Of a stretch of 64,000 bases of DNA, positions 52,149 through 61,498 are shown piece after piece. The notes under the pieces were generated by a model. That model did not search any database. It was given only the letters and a program-made list of their open reading frames with translations, and was not told the DNA's origin. Both the position numbers and the translations under genes were made by a program. The first letter of the stretch is position 1, and every line of letters starts with the position of its first letter. Source of the stretch: FEN-1139 sp038207155 (GTDB lineage: Bacteria; Myxococcota_A; Polyangia; Polyangiales; Polyangiaceae); contig JBBRAB010000007.1 of the NCBI GenBank assembly GCA_038207155.1, positions 62,001 through 126,000 on the forward strand, given 5' to 3'.

Positions 52149-52907
52149 ATGACGATGACCGTCCAAAAGGCCGACGTGCCTGCACCCCGACTGACCCACC
52201 AGGCACAAGCTCCGGTGCCGACGCGCTTCGGCGTCTTCGAGATGCACGTCTTTCGCTGGCAGGATCCGGCCATCGCGAAGGAATATGGCCTCAGCGAGGA
52301 ACCGATCGCCATCATCATGGGTGATGTGCGCGGCAAGCGACATGTGCCGGTTCGCGTTCACTCAGAATGTGTCACCAGCGAGGTGTTTGGTTCGCTCAAG
52401 TGCGACTGTCGCGACCAGCTTGAGCGCGCTCAAGCCGAAATCGCACGCCACGGCACGGGCGTCATTCTTTACCTGCGCCAAGAAGGCCGCGGGATCGGGC
52501 TCGCCAATAAGATCCGCGCCTACTCGCTACAGACACAGGGCGCCGATACAATTGAGGCCAATGAGCTGCTGCATCTCCCGGTCGACGGCCGCAACTACAA
52601 TGTCGCCGTGGCCATGCTCGAGTCGCTCGGCGTTCAGTCCGTCGAATTGATGACGAACAATCCCGACAAGGTCGAGCAGCTGCGCGCGCTTGGGGTGACG
52701 GTCGAGCGACGTATTCCGGTGCTGATCGCGGCCAATCCCTTCTCGGCGGGCTACCTCGACGTCAAGCGGCGCCGCATGTCGCATGACATCCCGAGCCATA
52801 TCGTTGAGTCGGGCGGGACTGGCCCCACGTCAGCGCCAGTCGCTTCCGAGGATCCGATACGGCCCTGGCTGCATATCGTCGGCTCCCCCGTGACCCCGCA
52901 TCGCTGA
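52149..52907 (+). CDS. ribA: GTP cyclohydrolase II (riboflavin synthesis)
   Basis: A 252-residue enzyme that converts GTP to 2,5-diamino-6-ribosylamino-pyrimidinone phosphate, the first step of riboflavin synthesis. The zinc site is in HSECVTSEVFGSLKCDCRDQ (three Cys), followed by YLRQEGRGIGLANKIRAYSL and GVQSVELMTNNPDKVEQL. It has no DHBP synthase domain, so it is the monofunctional form. The ATG at 52149 is chosen; a TTG at 52074 would overlap the holA stop codon by four bases and add 25 less conserved residues. With ribF divergent upstream and holA between, it shares a flavin-related neighbourhood. No FMN riboswitch is visible. Confidence 0.9.
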   Translation: MTMTVQKADVPAPRLTHQAQAPVPTRFGVFEMHVFRWQDPAIAKEYGLSEEPIAIIMGDVRGKRHVPVRVHSECVTSEVFGSLKCDCRDQLERAQAEIARHGTGVILYLRQEGRGIGLANKIRAYSLQTQGADTIEANELLHLPVDGRNYNVAVAMLESLGVQSVELMTNNPDKVEQLRALGVTVERRIPVLIAANPFSAGYLDVKRRRMSHDIPSHIVESGGTGPTSAPVASEDPIRPWLHIVGSPVTPHR

Positions 52908-52909
52908 GT

Positions 52910-52944
52910 CACTGAAAGCCGCGCCCCTCGCGCAGCATTCAGTG
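52910..52944. terminator. Stem-loop between convergent ribA and glmU
   Basis: CACTGAA (52910-52916) pairs with TTCAGTG (52938-52944), with a GC-rich inner stem in the loop. It lies just past the ribA stop and 18 bases from the glmU stop on the other strand, so it could end both transcripts. There is no strong T-run on either side. Confidence 0.5.
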
Positions 52945-52961
52945 CTCCAGCGCTGGGTAAC

Positions 52962-54362
52962 TCAGGGCTTTTTGCCTGCAGCTGCGGCGAGGCGGGCGCG
53001 CAGTCGCGCGCCGTAGCCGTCTTTGTTCTCTTGTTTGGTGCGGCCAATGGCGAGCCCCTGGGCGGGCACGTCCTTGGTCACGGTCGTCCCGGTTGCAACG
53101 TAGGCCCCTTCGCCGATCGTGACCGGCGCGACGAGCTGCGAATCCGACCCGATGAAGGCGTTGGCCCCGATGATGGTGCGGTGCTTTCGATAGCCGTCGT
53201 AGTTGCAGAAGATCGTCCCGGCGCCCACGTTGGCTTTCTCCCCAACGTCGCCATCGCCCAAGTACGCCAGGTGGTTGGCTTTGGCACCCTTGCGGACGCG
53301 CGTCTTTTTGGTCTCGACGAAATTGCCGATATGCGCCTCCTCGTCGATTTCACTGCCGGGCCGAAGGTGAGCGAAGGGGCCGATCTGAGCGCGCTCTCCG
53401 ACCTGACTATCCACGACGACTGAATAAGGCTTGAGTCGAGCTCCTGCCGCGATTTGCGAGGAATCGACGACGCAGCCGGTGTCCACAAGCGCGCCCGCGC
53501 CGACCCGCGTGTTGCCGCGCAGACTCACGCCCGACTCGATGACCGCGTCAGCTTCGAGCTGAACCGTCGCATCGATCCGGGCGTCACCGCGGATCGTCAC
53601 GCCAGCCTTGCGCCAGGCGTCACGCAGACGAGCATAGACGCGCTGCTCAGCCTCTTCGAGCTGACAGCGGTCATTGACTCCGAGTAGTACGTCCTGACTC
53701 CCGACGATGGCTTCCACGCAACCCGTGGGCGCGAGCAGGCTGACCACGTCGGTCAGGTAGAGCTCGCCCTGATCGTTGTTCGGAACCAAGCGCGGGATCA
53801 TCTCACGCAGCGCGGCAGTGTCCGCGCAATAGACGCCCGCATTGACCTCGGTGATTTCGCGTTCGCTCGGGCTCGCGTCGCGATGTTCACGAATTGCCAG
53901 CACTGCGCCGTCCGGCCCGCGCAGGACTCGACCGTAACCACTCGGATCGCTGGGCCGACAGCTGGCAAATACCAGGTATTTACCCCCAGATTTTGCCCCG
54001 TCGACCAGACTGCGCAGCTCGCTTGGCTCAAGCAACGGCGTGTCCCCGCAGAGGATCAAGACCCGCGCGGACTGAACCTGCTCGAGCCCGACGCGGGCAG
54101 CGTCCCCGGTGCCGCGGGCCTGGCTCTGAACGACACAAACCACGCGCTCCTCTCCAAAGAGCGCCACGAGTTGACGCTCGATCTCGTCCTTGGTGTCGGG
54201 ACTCGTGACCACCACGGCACGCTGCACCCCAGCATCGAAGGCCGCCTTGAGCGGATGAACCAGCAAGGGCCAGCCCGCGATCGGGTGGAGGACCTTGGGC
54301 GTGACGCTCTTCATCCGGGTGCCTCGCCCTGCGGCGAGGAGAATGCAGTCGAGATCAGACAT
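52962..54362 (-). CDS. glmU: Bifunctional UDP-GlcNAc pyrophosphorylase/glucosamine-1-phosphate acetyltransferase
   Basis: A 466-residue cytoplasmic enzyme that makes UDP-GlcNAc for peptidoglycan and lipopolysaccharide. The N-terminal uridylyltransferase has LLAAGRGTRMKSVTPKVLHP and LILCGDTPLLEPSEL. The C-terminal left-handed beta-helix acetyltransferase has GPFAHLRPGSEIDEEAHIGN, VETKKTRVRKGAKANHLAYL and AGTIFCNYDGYRKHRT. The length is normal for GlmU (about 456-460). The start is ATG at 54362 (MSDLDCILLAAG); the frame extends to a GTG at 54401 but the domain begins at 54362. It is convergent with ribA. Confidence 0.95.
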   Translation of the reverse strand: MSDLDCILLAAGRGTRMKSVTPKVLHPIAGWPLLVHPLKAAFDAGVQRAVVVTSPDTKDEIERQLVALFGEERVVCVVQSQARGTGDAARVGLEQVQSARVLILCGDTPLLEPSELRSLVDGAKSGGKYLVFASCRPSDPSGYGRVLRGPDGAVLAIREHRDASPSEREITEVNAGVYCADTAALREMIPRLVPNNDQGELYLTDVVSLLAPTGCVEAIVGSQDVLLGVNDRCQLEEAEQRVYARLRDAWRKAGVTIRGDARIDATVQLEADAVIESGVSLRGNTRVGAGALVDTGCVVDSSQIAAGARLKPYSVVVDSQVGERAQIGPFAHLRPGSEIDEEAHIGNFVETKKTRVRKGAKANHLAYLGDGDVGEKANVGAGTIFCNYDGYRKHRTIIGANAFIGSDSQLVAPVTIGEGAYVATGTTVTKDVPAQGLAIGRTKQENKDGYGARLRARLAAAAGKKP

Positions 54363-54460
54363 CGATGGATTTCTCTGGGGTTGATGGAGACGAAAGGTCA
54401 CTCAGACGAGCGCCGAGCGACGTGCACTTTAGCGCAGTACCCGTGAGCGGCGAATCGCGC

Positions 54461-56851
54461 TTAGCGCGGACGCTGCTCGGCGGAAGGAATTGACGCGGTC
54501 GAGGCGGTCGACGCACTCGCCACCGGGGGCCGAGCCGATGGGGTCGCAAGCGCGACGCCCGGGCGCGCACTCGCTGCTGGCGCCGGACGCGCACTCGCTG
54601 CTGGCGCCGGGCGCGCACTCGCTGCTGGCGCCGGGCGGACAGTCGTGGCGCCTGCTCCGTTTGGAGTTGGCGTCGGAGTGACCGGGTGCGTTGCGGGGGC
54701 CGCCGCGTGTCCGCGCCGCACGTAGACGACCACGGCCTCGCCGGCCGTTAGCTTCTCGCTGCGGGAGCGCCGGTTGATCCGTTCCATGCTGCCCGGGGAC
54801 ACGCCGTAGCGAGCCCCAATCGACGCGAGCGTGTCGTTGGCCTTGGCCTCGACAACCACGCGCTCGTTTCCGCGCAGGGCCTCAAAATAGTCCGCAAATT
54901 CAGCCGAACCAGCCACCAGGACGCGCACCGCCTTTTCCTCGAGGTACGCCACCCCGTCGACTTTGCGCGACGTCGGCAGCCAAACCTCCAGCACCATTTT
55001 CGACTGCAGGCGAGCACTCGGATCGATCGGATTCCAGCTGAGAAGCTCCGAGCGCGAGACACCAAAGGACCTGGCGATACCCGAGAGAGTGTCCCCGGGC
55101 ACCACGCGATAAAACACGCGCCGTCGCTCGGGCGGCGCAGCGACGCTCGTGGCCACAACCACGACCCGATCCTCTTCGGCAAACTCGAGCTCGGTCTGGC
55201 TCGCGTTGGTGCGCGGCACGAGCAACAAAGAACCAGTCTCGAGCGCTTCCTCGCCAAGACGATTGATCTGCCGCAAGGTATCGAGCGAAACACCACGAGA
55301 ACGCGCGATGCTGTCAGGGGTGTCACCACGCCGGACCTGCCAAACCTCTAAGTCGGGTTCAAGCCCGACCGAACGCGCGAGCTTGCGCGTGGCAAGCTCC
55401 CCCATTCCATCGGGGACATGCACCCTCACGCTGGTCGGCGTGCCTAGCGCGGGTGGCGTTCGCCCTGCAAGAAACTGGGGATTTTGGCGCACAAGCTCCC
55501 CCTCCGGCATCCCGATAGCGCGAGCGAGTGAGGCCAGAGGCTGACCGGGCCCAACCAATACCGTGTCAAAAACCTGGGCTGGATCGGGCTGCACCTCCGC
55601 GATCCCGAAGGCGTCACGATTGGCCATCGCGATCGCGAGAGCGACGATGCGAGGCACGTACAACGCTGTCTCCCAAGGCAACCCGCCTTCGAGTCGCGTC
55701 AACGCGTAAAAGTCGTTCGTGTTGTACTTGCGCACGGCGCGCGCGAGGCCCGCGTCACCCATGTTGTACGCCGCCAGGGCGAGCTCCCAGTTACCGAACC
55801 GCCGCTGCAGATCCCCGAGGAATCGCACGGCAGCTTCAGTCGAGCGTTGGGGATCGAGACGCTCATCCACCCAGCGGTCGACGATCAATCCGTAGCTTCG
55901 CGCTGTCTCCGGCATGAATTGCCAGAGTCCAGCCGCGCCAGCCGGAGAACGAATCGACGGATTGTGCCCACTCTCGACCAACGCTTGCCACACGAGCTCG
56001 GTAGGAAGCCCGGCTTTGGCGAGCTCTGCGGTGATGGTGGGAGCGAGTTTTCCGCTCTTTTTTGCCCAGCTGCGCAGGATCGCGCGACCTTCAGGCGTAT
56101 CGCGATAAAACCGCAGGTAGGTGACCACCCGCGGCTCGAGTCGCGCCGTCCAAGTCGGAAGCACCAAGTGACGCGTCCACTCGGGACTCGGTCCTTCAAC
56201 AGGCGGCGGACTTGCCCCAGCGGAAGGAAGAAACTCGCGAGGAACAGGACCAAATCGCTCGGGGAGATCCCAACTCCAGCCTGGACGGAGTCCGAGCACG
56301 GGCTTTGGAAACAGCACACGTTCGGCTCGCGCCAGCGCTTGCAACTCCGGATCTGCGGGCGTGCGCGGCTCATCCGTCACCGAAGCGCCAGTGGCGCTCG
56401 CTCGACGCGAGTCAGGCTCCGACTCGGGACGCGGTACTCCTGGAGGCAACGTCGCACGCGGCGTGCGTGGCGGACGGCCCCGCGCATGGGCAGGCAGCCC
56501 CGGTTTTCCTCGCCCCGCCGGCGGCGCGGAACGAACGGGCGCGGATGGCGGAGCGACCGCAGGCTTGGCCGCGCTGGCAGCCGGACGCGCGCCACCAGCG
56601 GGAACCGAAGCGGACGCTGCGCTCACCGCGACCGCCGAGGGAGCCTGCGCAGCTGCGCCCGGTAGCGCGCGAGTAGGAGGCCTAGGGCTCGCGACTGCGG
56701 CCACGCTCGGGCTGCTTGGAGCCGACGGCCGCACAGGTGGTTTTGGAGGCGTGGTTGACGAGTTTGGCGGAACCGCCAATCCGAGCGATGGAACGCACAA
56801 GACGAGAGCCGCGAGGCCGCACCAGGTCCGGATTGCTCGGCTTGGGTCCAT
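54461..56851 (-). CDS. MltD-like lytic murein transglycosylase with three LysM domains
   Basis: A 796-residue exported cell-wall enzyme. The signal peptide is TWCGLAALVLCVPSLGLA. A long Pro/Ala/Arg-rich disordered region to about residue 215 precedes the catalytic SLT domain (about 270-400): LVWQALVESGHNPSIRSPAG with the catalytic Glu, AAGLWQFMPETARSYGLI and ALAAYNMGDAGLARAV. Three LysM peptidoglycan-binding domains follow (about 502-548, 577-625 and 662-712; for example RVVPGDTLSGIARSFGVSRS). The C-terminus is again low complexity, with the PAPAASAR repeat. The family cuts glycan strands and makes anhydro-muropeptides. The start is ATG at 56851; a 12-codon upstream extension is possible. It is larger than E. 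coli MltD (452 residues) because of the disordered ends. Confidence 0.92.
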   Translation of the reverse strand: MDPSRAIRTWCGLAALVLCVPSLGLAVPPNSSTTPPKPPVRPSAPSSPSVAAVASPRPPTRALPGAAAQAPSAVAVSAASASVPAGGARPAASAAKPAVAPPSAPVRSAPPAGRGKPGLPAHARGRPPRTPRATLPPGVPRPESEPDSRRASATGASVTDEPRTPADPELQALARAERVLFPKPVLGLRPGWSWDLPERFGPVPREFLPSAGASPPPVEGPSPEWTRHLVLPTWTARLEPRVVTYLRFYRDTPEGRAILRSWAKKSGKLAPTITAELAKAGLPTELVWQALVESGHNPSIRSPAGAAGLWQFMPETARSYGLIVDRWVDERLDPQRSTEAAVRFLGDLQRRFGNWELALAAYNMGDAGLARAVRKYNTNDFYALTRLEGGLPWETALYVPRIVALAIAMANRDAFGIAEVQPDPAQVFDTVLVGPGQPLASLARAIGMPEGELVRQNPQFLAGRTPPALGTPTSVRVHVPDGMGELATRKLARSVGLEPDLEVWQVRRGDTPDSIARSRGVSLDTLRQINRLGEEALETGSLLLVPRTNASQTELEFAEEDRVVVVATSVAAPPERRRVFYRVVPGDTLSGIARSFGVSRSELLSWNPIDPSARLQSKMVLEVWLPTSRKVDGVAYLEEKAVRVLVAGSAEFADYFEALRGNERVVVEAKANDTLASIGARYGVSPGSMERINRRSRSEKLTAGEAVVVYVRRGHAAAPATHPVTPTPTPNGAGATTVRPAPAASARPAPAASARPAPAASARPGVALATPSARPPVASASTASTASIPSAEQRPR
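54565..54636. repeat. 24-bp tandem coding repeat (three copies)
   Basis: The unit gcgcactcgctgctggcgcc followed by ggac or ggGc occurs three times back to back, at 54565-54588, 54589-54612 and 54613-54636, with one base difference. It codes PAPAASAR-type residues in the C-terminal tail of the lytic transglycosylase. It is likely to vary in copy number. Confidence 0.85.
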
Positions 56852-56940
56852 GACTGGATAGGTACCCAGTGGCCCGTCCCGGGTCAAACTCTATCGCCCG
56901 AGCCCCCCAGGCCGCCGGCAAGCGCGGCAGGTCGAAGCCG

Positions 56941-57999
56941 TTACAGGCAGATGGCGCCGAGCCAGTCCGCGATCTCGTGAATGGCAAGCGAGCGAGTGAC
57001 CACCCCAGCGCGCACCGCCGCTCCGGGCATGCCGTAGACCACGGCCGTAGCGGCACTCTCTGCGATCACGATACCGCCGGCTTCCTGGATGGCGCGAGCC
57101 CCCTCAACTCCGTCGTCACCCATGCCAGTCAGAATCACTCCGATGGCTTTGGGCCCCGCCGTCTTGGCAACGCTGCAGAACAACCGATCCGCGCTCGGAA
57201 TGTAGCGATCCGCGGGATCAGGCATCATCACCTTGATCTTGAGCTCACCCGTGCGCACTCGCTCGACCTCCATGCTGCGTCGCCCAGGACAGACGAATCC
57301 GCGTCCAGCGGTCACAATGTCGTTCTCCTGCGCCTCACTGACGCGCAGCGGACTGCGTCGGTCCAGACGCTCGGCAAAGGTTCGCGTGAATTTGTCCGGC
57401 ATGTGCTGCGCCACCACGATGGCGTTGCGTGGTCGCTCCGGAATCTTTGAGAAGGCCTCCATCAGCGCGGTGGGCCCGCCGGTGGAGGACGCGATCGCTA
57501 CGAGATAGCGAGGCTCCACGAAGCTGGTCGTCGGCGCGGGAGTCTTTCCGGGACCAACCACGTCCGGGAAGCGCTTGGCCCCGAGCACGCCTGGCTTCAT
57601 GCCGCGCGCGACTCGGACCTTTTGAACCAGTTCACTCCGAATTCGGAACAATTCTGAATCGGCAAACCTGTCCGGCTTGGCGACAAAATCGATCGCGCCC
57701 AGTTCCAGGGCGCGGAACACGTTCTCCTTCTGAGAGTACGAGGAGACGATCACGACCGGGGTCGGACTGATGCTCATCAGGATGCGCAAGAACGTGAAGC
57801 CGTCCATGCGAGGCATCTCAAGATCGAGCGTGATGGCATCGGGCTTGAGCAAGCCGACCAGCCTCAAGGCTTCGTCGCCGTCGCCCGCCTTGCCAACGAC
57901 CTCAATCTCAGGGTCGGACGACAGGATGTCGGTCAAACTCCGACGATTGTAGGCGGAGTCGTCAACCACGAGCACACGCAGGCGGGGAGCATTCGTCAT
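56941..57999 (-). CDS. cheB: Chemotaxis-specific protein-glutamate methylesterase CheB
   Basis: A 352-residue response regulator and methylesterase. The receiver domain (about residues 5-125) has RVLVVDDSAYNRRSL, TLDLEMPRMDG with the phospho-accepting Asp, and KPD with the switch Lys. The catalytic domain has the triad Ser in ASSTGGPT (about 168), His in VAQHMPD (about 197) and Asp in LTGMGDDGVEGA (about 294). It removes methyl groups from receptor Glu residues when phosphorylated. The start is ATG at 57999 with AAGGA upstream; a longer frame to 58083 overlaps cheR and is rejected. It follows cheR by 13 bases and ends the visible operon. Confidence 0.95.
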   Translation of the reverse strand: MTNAPRLRVLVVDDSAYNRRSLTDILSSDPEIEVVGKAGDGDEALRLVGLLKPDAITLDLEMPRMDGFTFLRILMSISPTPVVIVSSYSQKENVFRALELGAIDFVAKPDRFADSELFRIRSELVQKVRVARGMKPGVLGAKRFPDVVGPGKTPAPTTSFVEPRYLVAIASSTGGPTALMEAFSKIPERPRNAIVVAQHMPDKFTRTFAERLDRRSPLRVSEAQENDIVTAGRGFVCPGRRSMEVERVRTGELKIKVMMPDPADRYIPSADRLFCSVAKTAGPKAIGVILTGMGDDGVEGARAIQEAGGIVIAESAATAVVYGMPGAAVRAGVVTRSLAIHEIADWLGAICL

Positions 58000-58012
58000 T
58001 ACAAGGATTCCT

Positions 58013-58894
58013 TCACCGCTGCGGCTCCGCACGCTCACCGACGCTAGGTCGCCGGTAGACCAAGTCTTCAGAGAGATGAACAAGCTCGAACGCTGTCGTG
58101 ACGTTGAGTAGCGACTCAGAGTGGCCCAGCATTAAGTACCCACCTGGGACCAATCGCTCGTGGAGGTTATCAATGACGCGACGTCGGGACCGAACATCGA
58201 AATAAATCAAAACGTTACGACAGAAGATCCCATCCACCCGGCCGATGATGGCCGTGCGACTCTGATCGAGCAGGTTGAGCTGACCGAAATGGCACATCCG
58301 GCGCACCGAGTCGACGACACTGAATCCCTCCGGCCCCTCCTCGAAGTAGGCCCGCCGCACCTCAGGCGTGGTCGTGCGAAACGACGACATTCGGTAGATC
58401 CCGCGACGAGCAGCCACCACGTTGCGTCGGCACAGGTCGCTTCCGATGATGCGAACCTCCCAACCGTCAAACAGGCCTGATTGGTGCACGAGGATGGCCA
58501 GGGTGTAGGCCTCCTCACCGGTCGAACAACCGGCGCTCCACAGGGCGATGCGACGACGACTGCGATTCTCTTCCGCGATTCTCGGAAGCAGCTCCTGAGC
58601 GAAGGCCCGCAGCTGGTACTCCTGGCGAAAAAAATAGGTCTCGTTGGTGGTCAGCCGCTCGATCACCTCGTCGAGCTCAGTTGGCCCCCGAATATTAAAA
58701 CGCAGGTATTTGTAGTACTCGTCATAGCCACAGAGCTGCAGGGCCGCGACCCGTTCGCTCAGGCGACGATCAAACAGCACCATCGCATCATCGTCAAAGT
58801 GAAGTCCCGCGTGGGCATTGACCAAATCCCGGAGCAGCCGGAACTCATCGGGTCGCAGCCGAAGCTGACTCGTGGTGGGACGACCGGGAGTCAT
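58013..58894 (-). CDS. cheR: Chemotaxis methyltransferase CheR
   Basis: A 293-residue S-adenosylmethionine-dependent enzyme that methylates receptor Glu residues. The helical N-terminal domain (about 15-80) is followed by the Rossmann core: LTTNETYFFRQ, LWSAGCSTGEEAYTLAI (SAM motif I), GSDLCRRNVVAARRGIY and FCRNVLIYFD. There is no TPR extension, unlike M. xanthus FrzF. Its ATG overlaps the HEAT gene stop codon by four bases (ATGA), and cheB follows 13 bases later, so the three are one transcript. Confidence 0.95.
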   Translation of the reverse strand: MTPGRPTTSQLRLRPDEFRLLRDLVNAHAGLHFDDDAMVLFDRRLSERVAALQLCGYDEYYKYLRFNIRGPTELDEVIERLTTNETYFFRQEYQLRAFAQELLPRIAEENRSRRRIALWSAGCSTGEEAYTLAILVHQSGLFDGWEVRIIGSDLCRRNVVAARRGIYRMSSFRTTTPEVRRAYFEEGPEGFSVVDSVRRMCHFGQLNLLDQSRTAIIGRVDGIFCRNVLIYFDVRSRRRVIDNLHERLVPGGYLMLGHSESLLNVTTAFELVHLSEDLVYRRPSVGERAEPQR

Positions 58895-60999
58895 CGGGGA
58901 CGCCAGCTCCCCAACCCCGGCACCGGAGTGCTGCGTCGAATTGAGCCTGAAGTCTCTACCTCCCCGAGCGCACGAGCCAGGGCTTCGCGAACGAGCGGTT
59001 CGGGTTCACTGCCCAGCTTACCGCGGAGCAGTCCGAGGGCGACCTCCCCGCCGATGCTTCCGAGCAAATCGGCGACCAGCCTGCGCACCTGCCAGGAGCT
59101 GTGGTCCAAACACGCGCCGAGGTGAGCGCCGACGCGCAGGTCACTTTCCTGTGACAGCATCGCGAGCGCGGCCTTGACCACTTCGACGTCAGGATGCGCC
59201 AAACCATCGATTAGGGCGTCCACTCGCCGACTGTCGGACAGCTTGGCAACCGCTTCGACCGCCGCCACGGCCGCAGCCGGCGCGCCTGCGCGAACGTAGG
59301 GTCGCAGCACTCCGAGCGCCCAGCCATCCCCCGCGATCCCAAGGGACTCAATCGCGGTGACGATCAGTTCGCCGTCCTCGGCACTCCCGACGAGCGCCAC
59401 CAGACGCTCGACCGCAACCCGACCGCTGGGCAACTCCCCGAGATTGCCGAGCGTTCGAACGGCCGCAAGCCGCACCTCGCGCTCCTCGTCCCCAAGCGCG
59501 AATGACACACTCTCGACGGACCCAATGTCCGAAATGCGCCCCAACGCTTCGAGGGCTGCTCGCCGCACCACCCACTGATCGTGGGCGAGCGCTTGCGTCA
59601 GGTACGCGACATCACGCGACACGGACCCAAGCAAAGGCGAGGAAGCGACGCCTATCAAGGCGACCGAGGCGAGCCCTGCGTGGCCGGTGGGGAGGATCGA
59701 CTCGACGATCGCACGAGCCGCAGGCCGATGGCGCGCCGCCATCGCCTGAAGCGCCGCAATGGCCGGCACGACCACGGAGTCGTCGAGCGAAGCGGCCCGC
59801 TCCGCCAGCTGACGTAGGCATCGCTCGTCACCGGCCCGCTCAAGCCAGCGTAGCGCGGTGCGTTGAAATCGGCGCTCAGGTCGCGAAAGTGCGTCGAGCG
59901 CCACGCTGACATGCTCGGCAGCTGAGCTCTCGCTCTGGATACGAATCAGCAGTTCAAGCGAGCTCAATGCCGTTTCGCTCTCGGACGACGCGATCCGCTC
60001 AAGCAGCAGCTCGGTGATTTCTTCGGCAACCAGCTCAAGGGCGCGCTCAGCCGCGGCAGCCAGGTCGTCGCGCGCCGCCGCCTCGACGACCGCCGTCAGT
60101 GCCGCTTTGCCGCCGAGTGCCGCCGCCACAAATAGTGCCGCGCCGCAGGCGTCCCCAAGCCCGTCCGCCAGAGACTGCATGACGAGCTCGGTCAGAGCAT
60201 CGCGATGCTCTGCGACCGCCTCGCGGACGATCGAGACTGCACCAGGGCCCTGCGCAACATAGGCACCCAGCGCCAGCAGCAGCCAACGTCGCTCGCGAGC
60301 CGCGCTCAGACTGAACTCGCGACAGAGAAAGACTCCCGCTTGAGGTTCCTGACAACGCGCAGCAGCCTGCCAGGCGGAACGCCGCAGCACTGCATTGCCC
60401 AGCAGGGGCTCGAGGCGCGACCAATCGATGACTACCCCAAGACCATTGAGCGAATCGAGCGCGGCCAGCCGCTCGACTTCACCAGCGGACTCAAGCGCTC
60501 GTAGCAGCACGGGCGTGGTGTCCTCGATGCACGAGGAACCGAGCTGTCCAAGCGACTCGAGAGCTGCAATCCGCACATTGTCGTCCGCGTCAACAGCCAG
60601 CAATCGCAGCACGATAACGGCGGAGGGCTGCCCGCACAGACCCAGAACCTCAGCCGCGAGTTTCTTGCCGTCAAGGTCGAGAGACGGAGCCAGAAACGTG
60701 AGCCGATCAACGACGGACTGACCGTAGCCGCCCAGAGCTTCAACGGCCGCATTGCGCTGCGCGACGTCGTCACCGAAGCGCAGGGCATTGAGCAGCGCCT
60801 CCAGGATCTCCGCGTTTGGGGCCAGGCGACGCGCCACGCTGACCGCTTCCTTGCGCACGCGCCAATCCTCATCAGCCATCGCTTGCATGAGCAACGGAGC
60901 CGCCTCGCCCCCGCGGACATCGAGGATTCCAAGTACTCCGAGTCGACGGGCCTCCGGATCCTGGCGCGAAAGCGACCGTATCAGTTCACTGAGACTCAA
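58891..60999 (-). CDS. HEAT-repeat protein of the chemosensory operon
   Basis: A 702-residue protein built from HEAT/PBS-lyase-like repeats throughout (for example LVSQSL-type helices, DEDWRVRKEAVSVARRLAPN, HDQWVVRRAALEALGRISDI, VRRLVADLLGSIGGEVALGL). There is no signal peptide or enzyme domain. HEAT arrays are protein-binding scaffolds. Its start is TTG at 60999, overlapping the cheW stop codon (TTGA), with GGAGATCACC just upstream as ribosome site. Its stop overlaps the cheR start, so it is strictly embedded in the operon and its level is tied to CheW and CheR. A HEAT-repeat protein (Cpc7) is, as I recall, part of the M. xanthus Che7 cluster, so a chemosensory partner role is plausible. Confidence 0.85.
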   Translation of the reverse strand: MSLSELIRSLSRQDPEARRLGVLGILDVRGGEAAPLLMQAMADEDWRVRKEAVSVARRLAPNAEILEALLNALRFGDDVAQRNAAVEALGGYGQSVVDRLTFLAPSLDLDGKKLAAEVLGLCGQPSAVIVLRLLAVDADDNVRIAALESLGQLGSSCIEDTTPVLLRALESAGEVERLAALDSLNGLGVVIDWSRLEPLLGNAVLRRSAWQAAARCQEPQAGVFLCREFSLSAARERRWLLLALGAYVAQGPGAVSIVREAVAEHRDALTELVMQSLADGLGDACGAALFVAAALGGKAALTAVVEAAARDDLAAAAERALELVAEEITELLLERIASSESETALSSLELLIRIQSESSAAEHVSVALDALSRPERRFQRTALRWLERAGDERCLRQLAERAASLDDSVVVPAIAALQAMAARHRPAARAIVESILPTGHAGLASVALIGVASSPLLGSVSRDVAYLTQALAHDQWVVRRAALEALGRISDIGSVESVSFALGDEEREVRLAAVRTLGNLGELPSGRVAVERLVALVGSAEDGELIVTAIESLGIAGDGWALGVLRPYVRAGAPAAAVAAVEAVAKLSDSRRVDALIDGLAHPDVEVVKAALAMLSQESDLRVGAHLGACLDHSSWQVRRLVADLLGSIGGEVALGLLRGKLGSEPEPLVREALARALGEVETSGSIRRSTPVPGLGSWRPR

Positions 61000-61493
61000 A
61001 GGTGATCTCCAGCCGGAAGCGCCTGCAGCGGCTCGGAAAGCCCAGCCGTGAGCGCCTCAAGGCGGCTCACGTCGAGAACGAATGCCATCGACCCCTCATG
61101 GGACGTCACGCCGATGATTCCGCGCTCGTCCTCACCGCCACCGAGTGTCGGGGCAGGTCGGAGCGGCTTTCCGTGGGTACCAAACACTCCGGTCACCCGA
61201 TCGACAATCAGTCCGATCCGACGCCCGCCAACTTCCACCAGAATCCATTTGGTCCGACGCGCCTCGACACCACTCGCGACGCCGAACCGGAGCCGCAGAT
61301 CGACCACGGGAACGACCTCCCCGCGGTGATCGGCCACGCCCGCCACCACCGCTGGAGCATGGGGAAGTGCGGTCAGGCTGATCGGATTGATGATCTCGCG
61401 CACGGCCCCGATTGGAACCGCGTAGACCACGTCTCCGACCGAAAAGCCTACCAGGCTCTTGAGCAGCTCAGGCCGCGGGGTACCGTTTGACAT
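60996..61493 (-). CDS. cheW: CheW-like coupling protein (second copy)
   Basis: A 165-residue adaptor that links receptors to CheA. The whole protein is one CheW domain: LVGFSVGDVVYAVPIGAVRE, AVVAGVADHRGEVVPVVDLR, ILVEVGGRRIGLIVDRVTGV and HEGSMAFVLDVSRL. It shows only distant similarity to the other CheW here, and has a Gly/Glu-rich insertion near 120 (TLGGGEDERG). It starts 5 bases after the first cheW and ends over the HEAT start codon. Confidence 0.9.
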   Translation of the reverse strand: MSNGTPRPELLKSLVGFSVGDVVYAVPIGAVREIINPISLTALPHAPAVVAGVADHRGEVVPVVDLRLRFGVASGVEARRTKWILVEVGGRRIGLIVDRVTGVFGTHGKPLRPAPTLGGGEDERGIIGVTSHEGSMAFVLDVSRLEALTAGLSEPLQALPAGDHL

Positions 61494-61498
61494 GCTGA

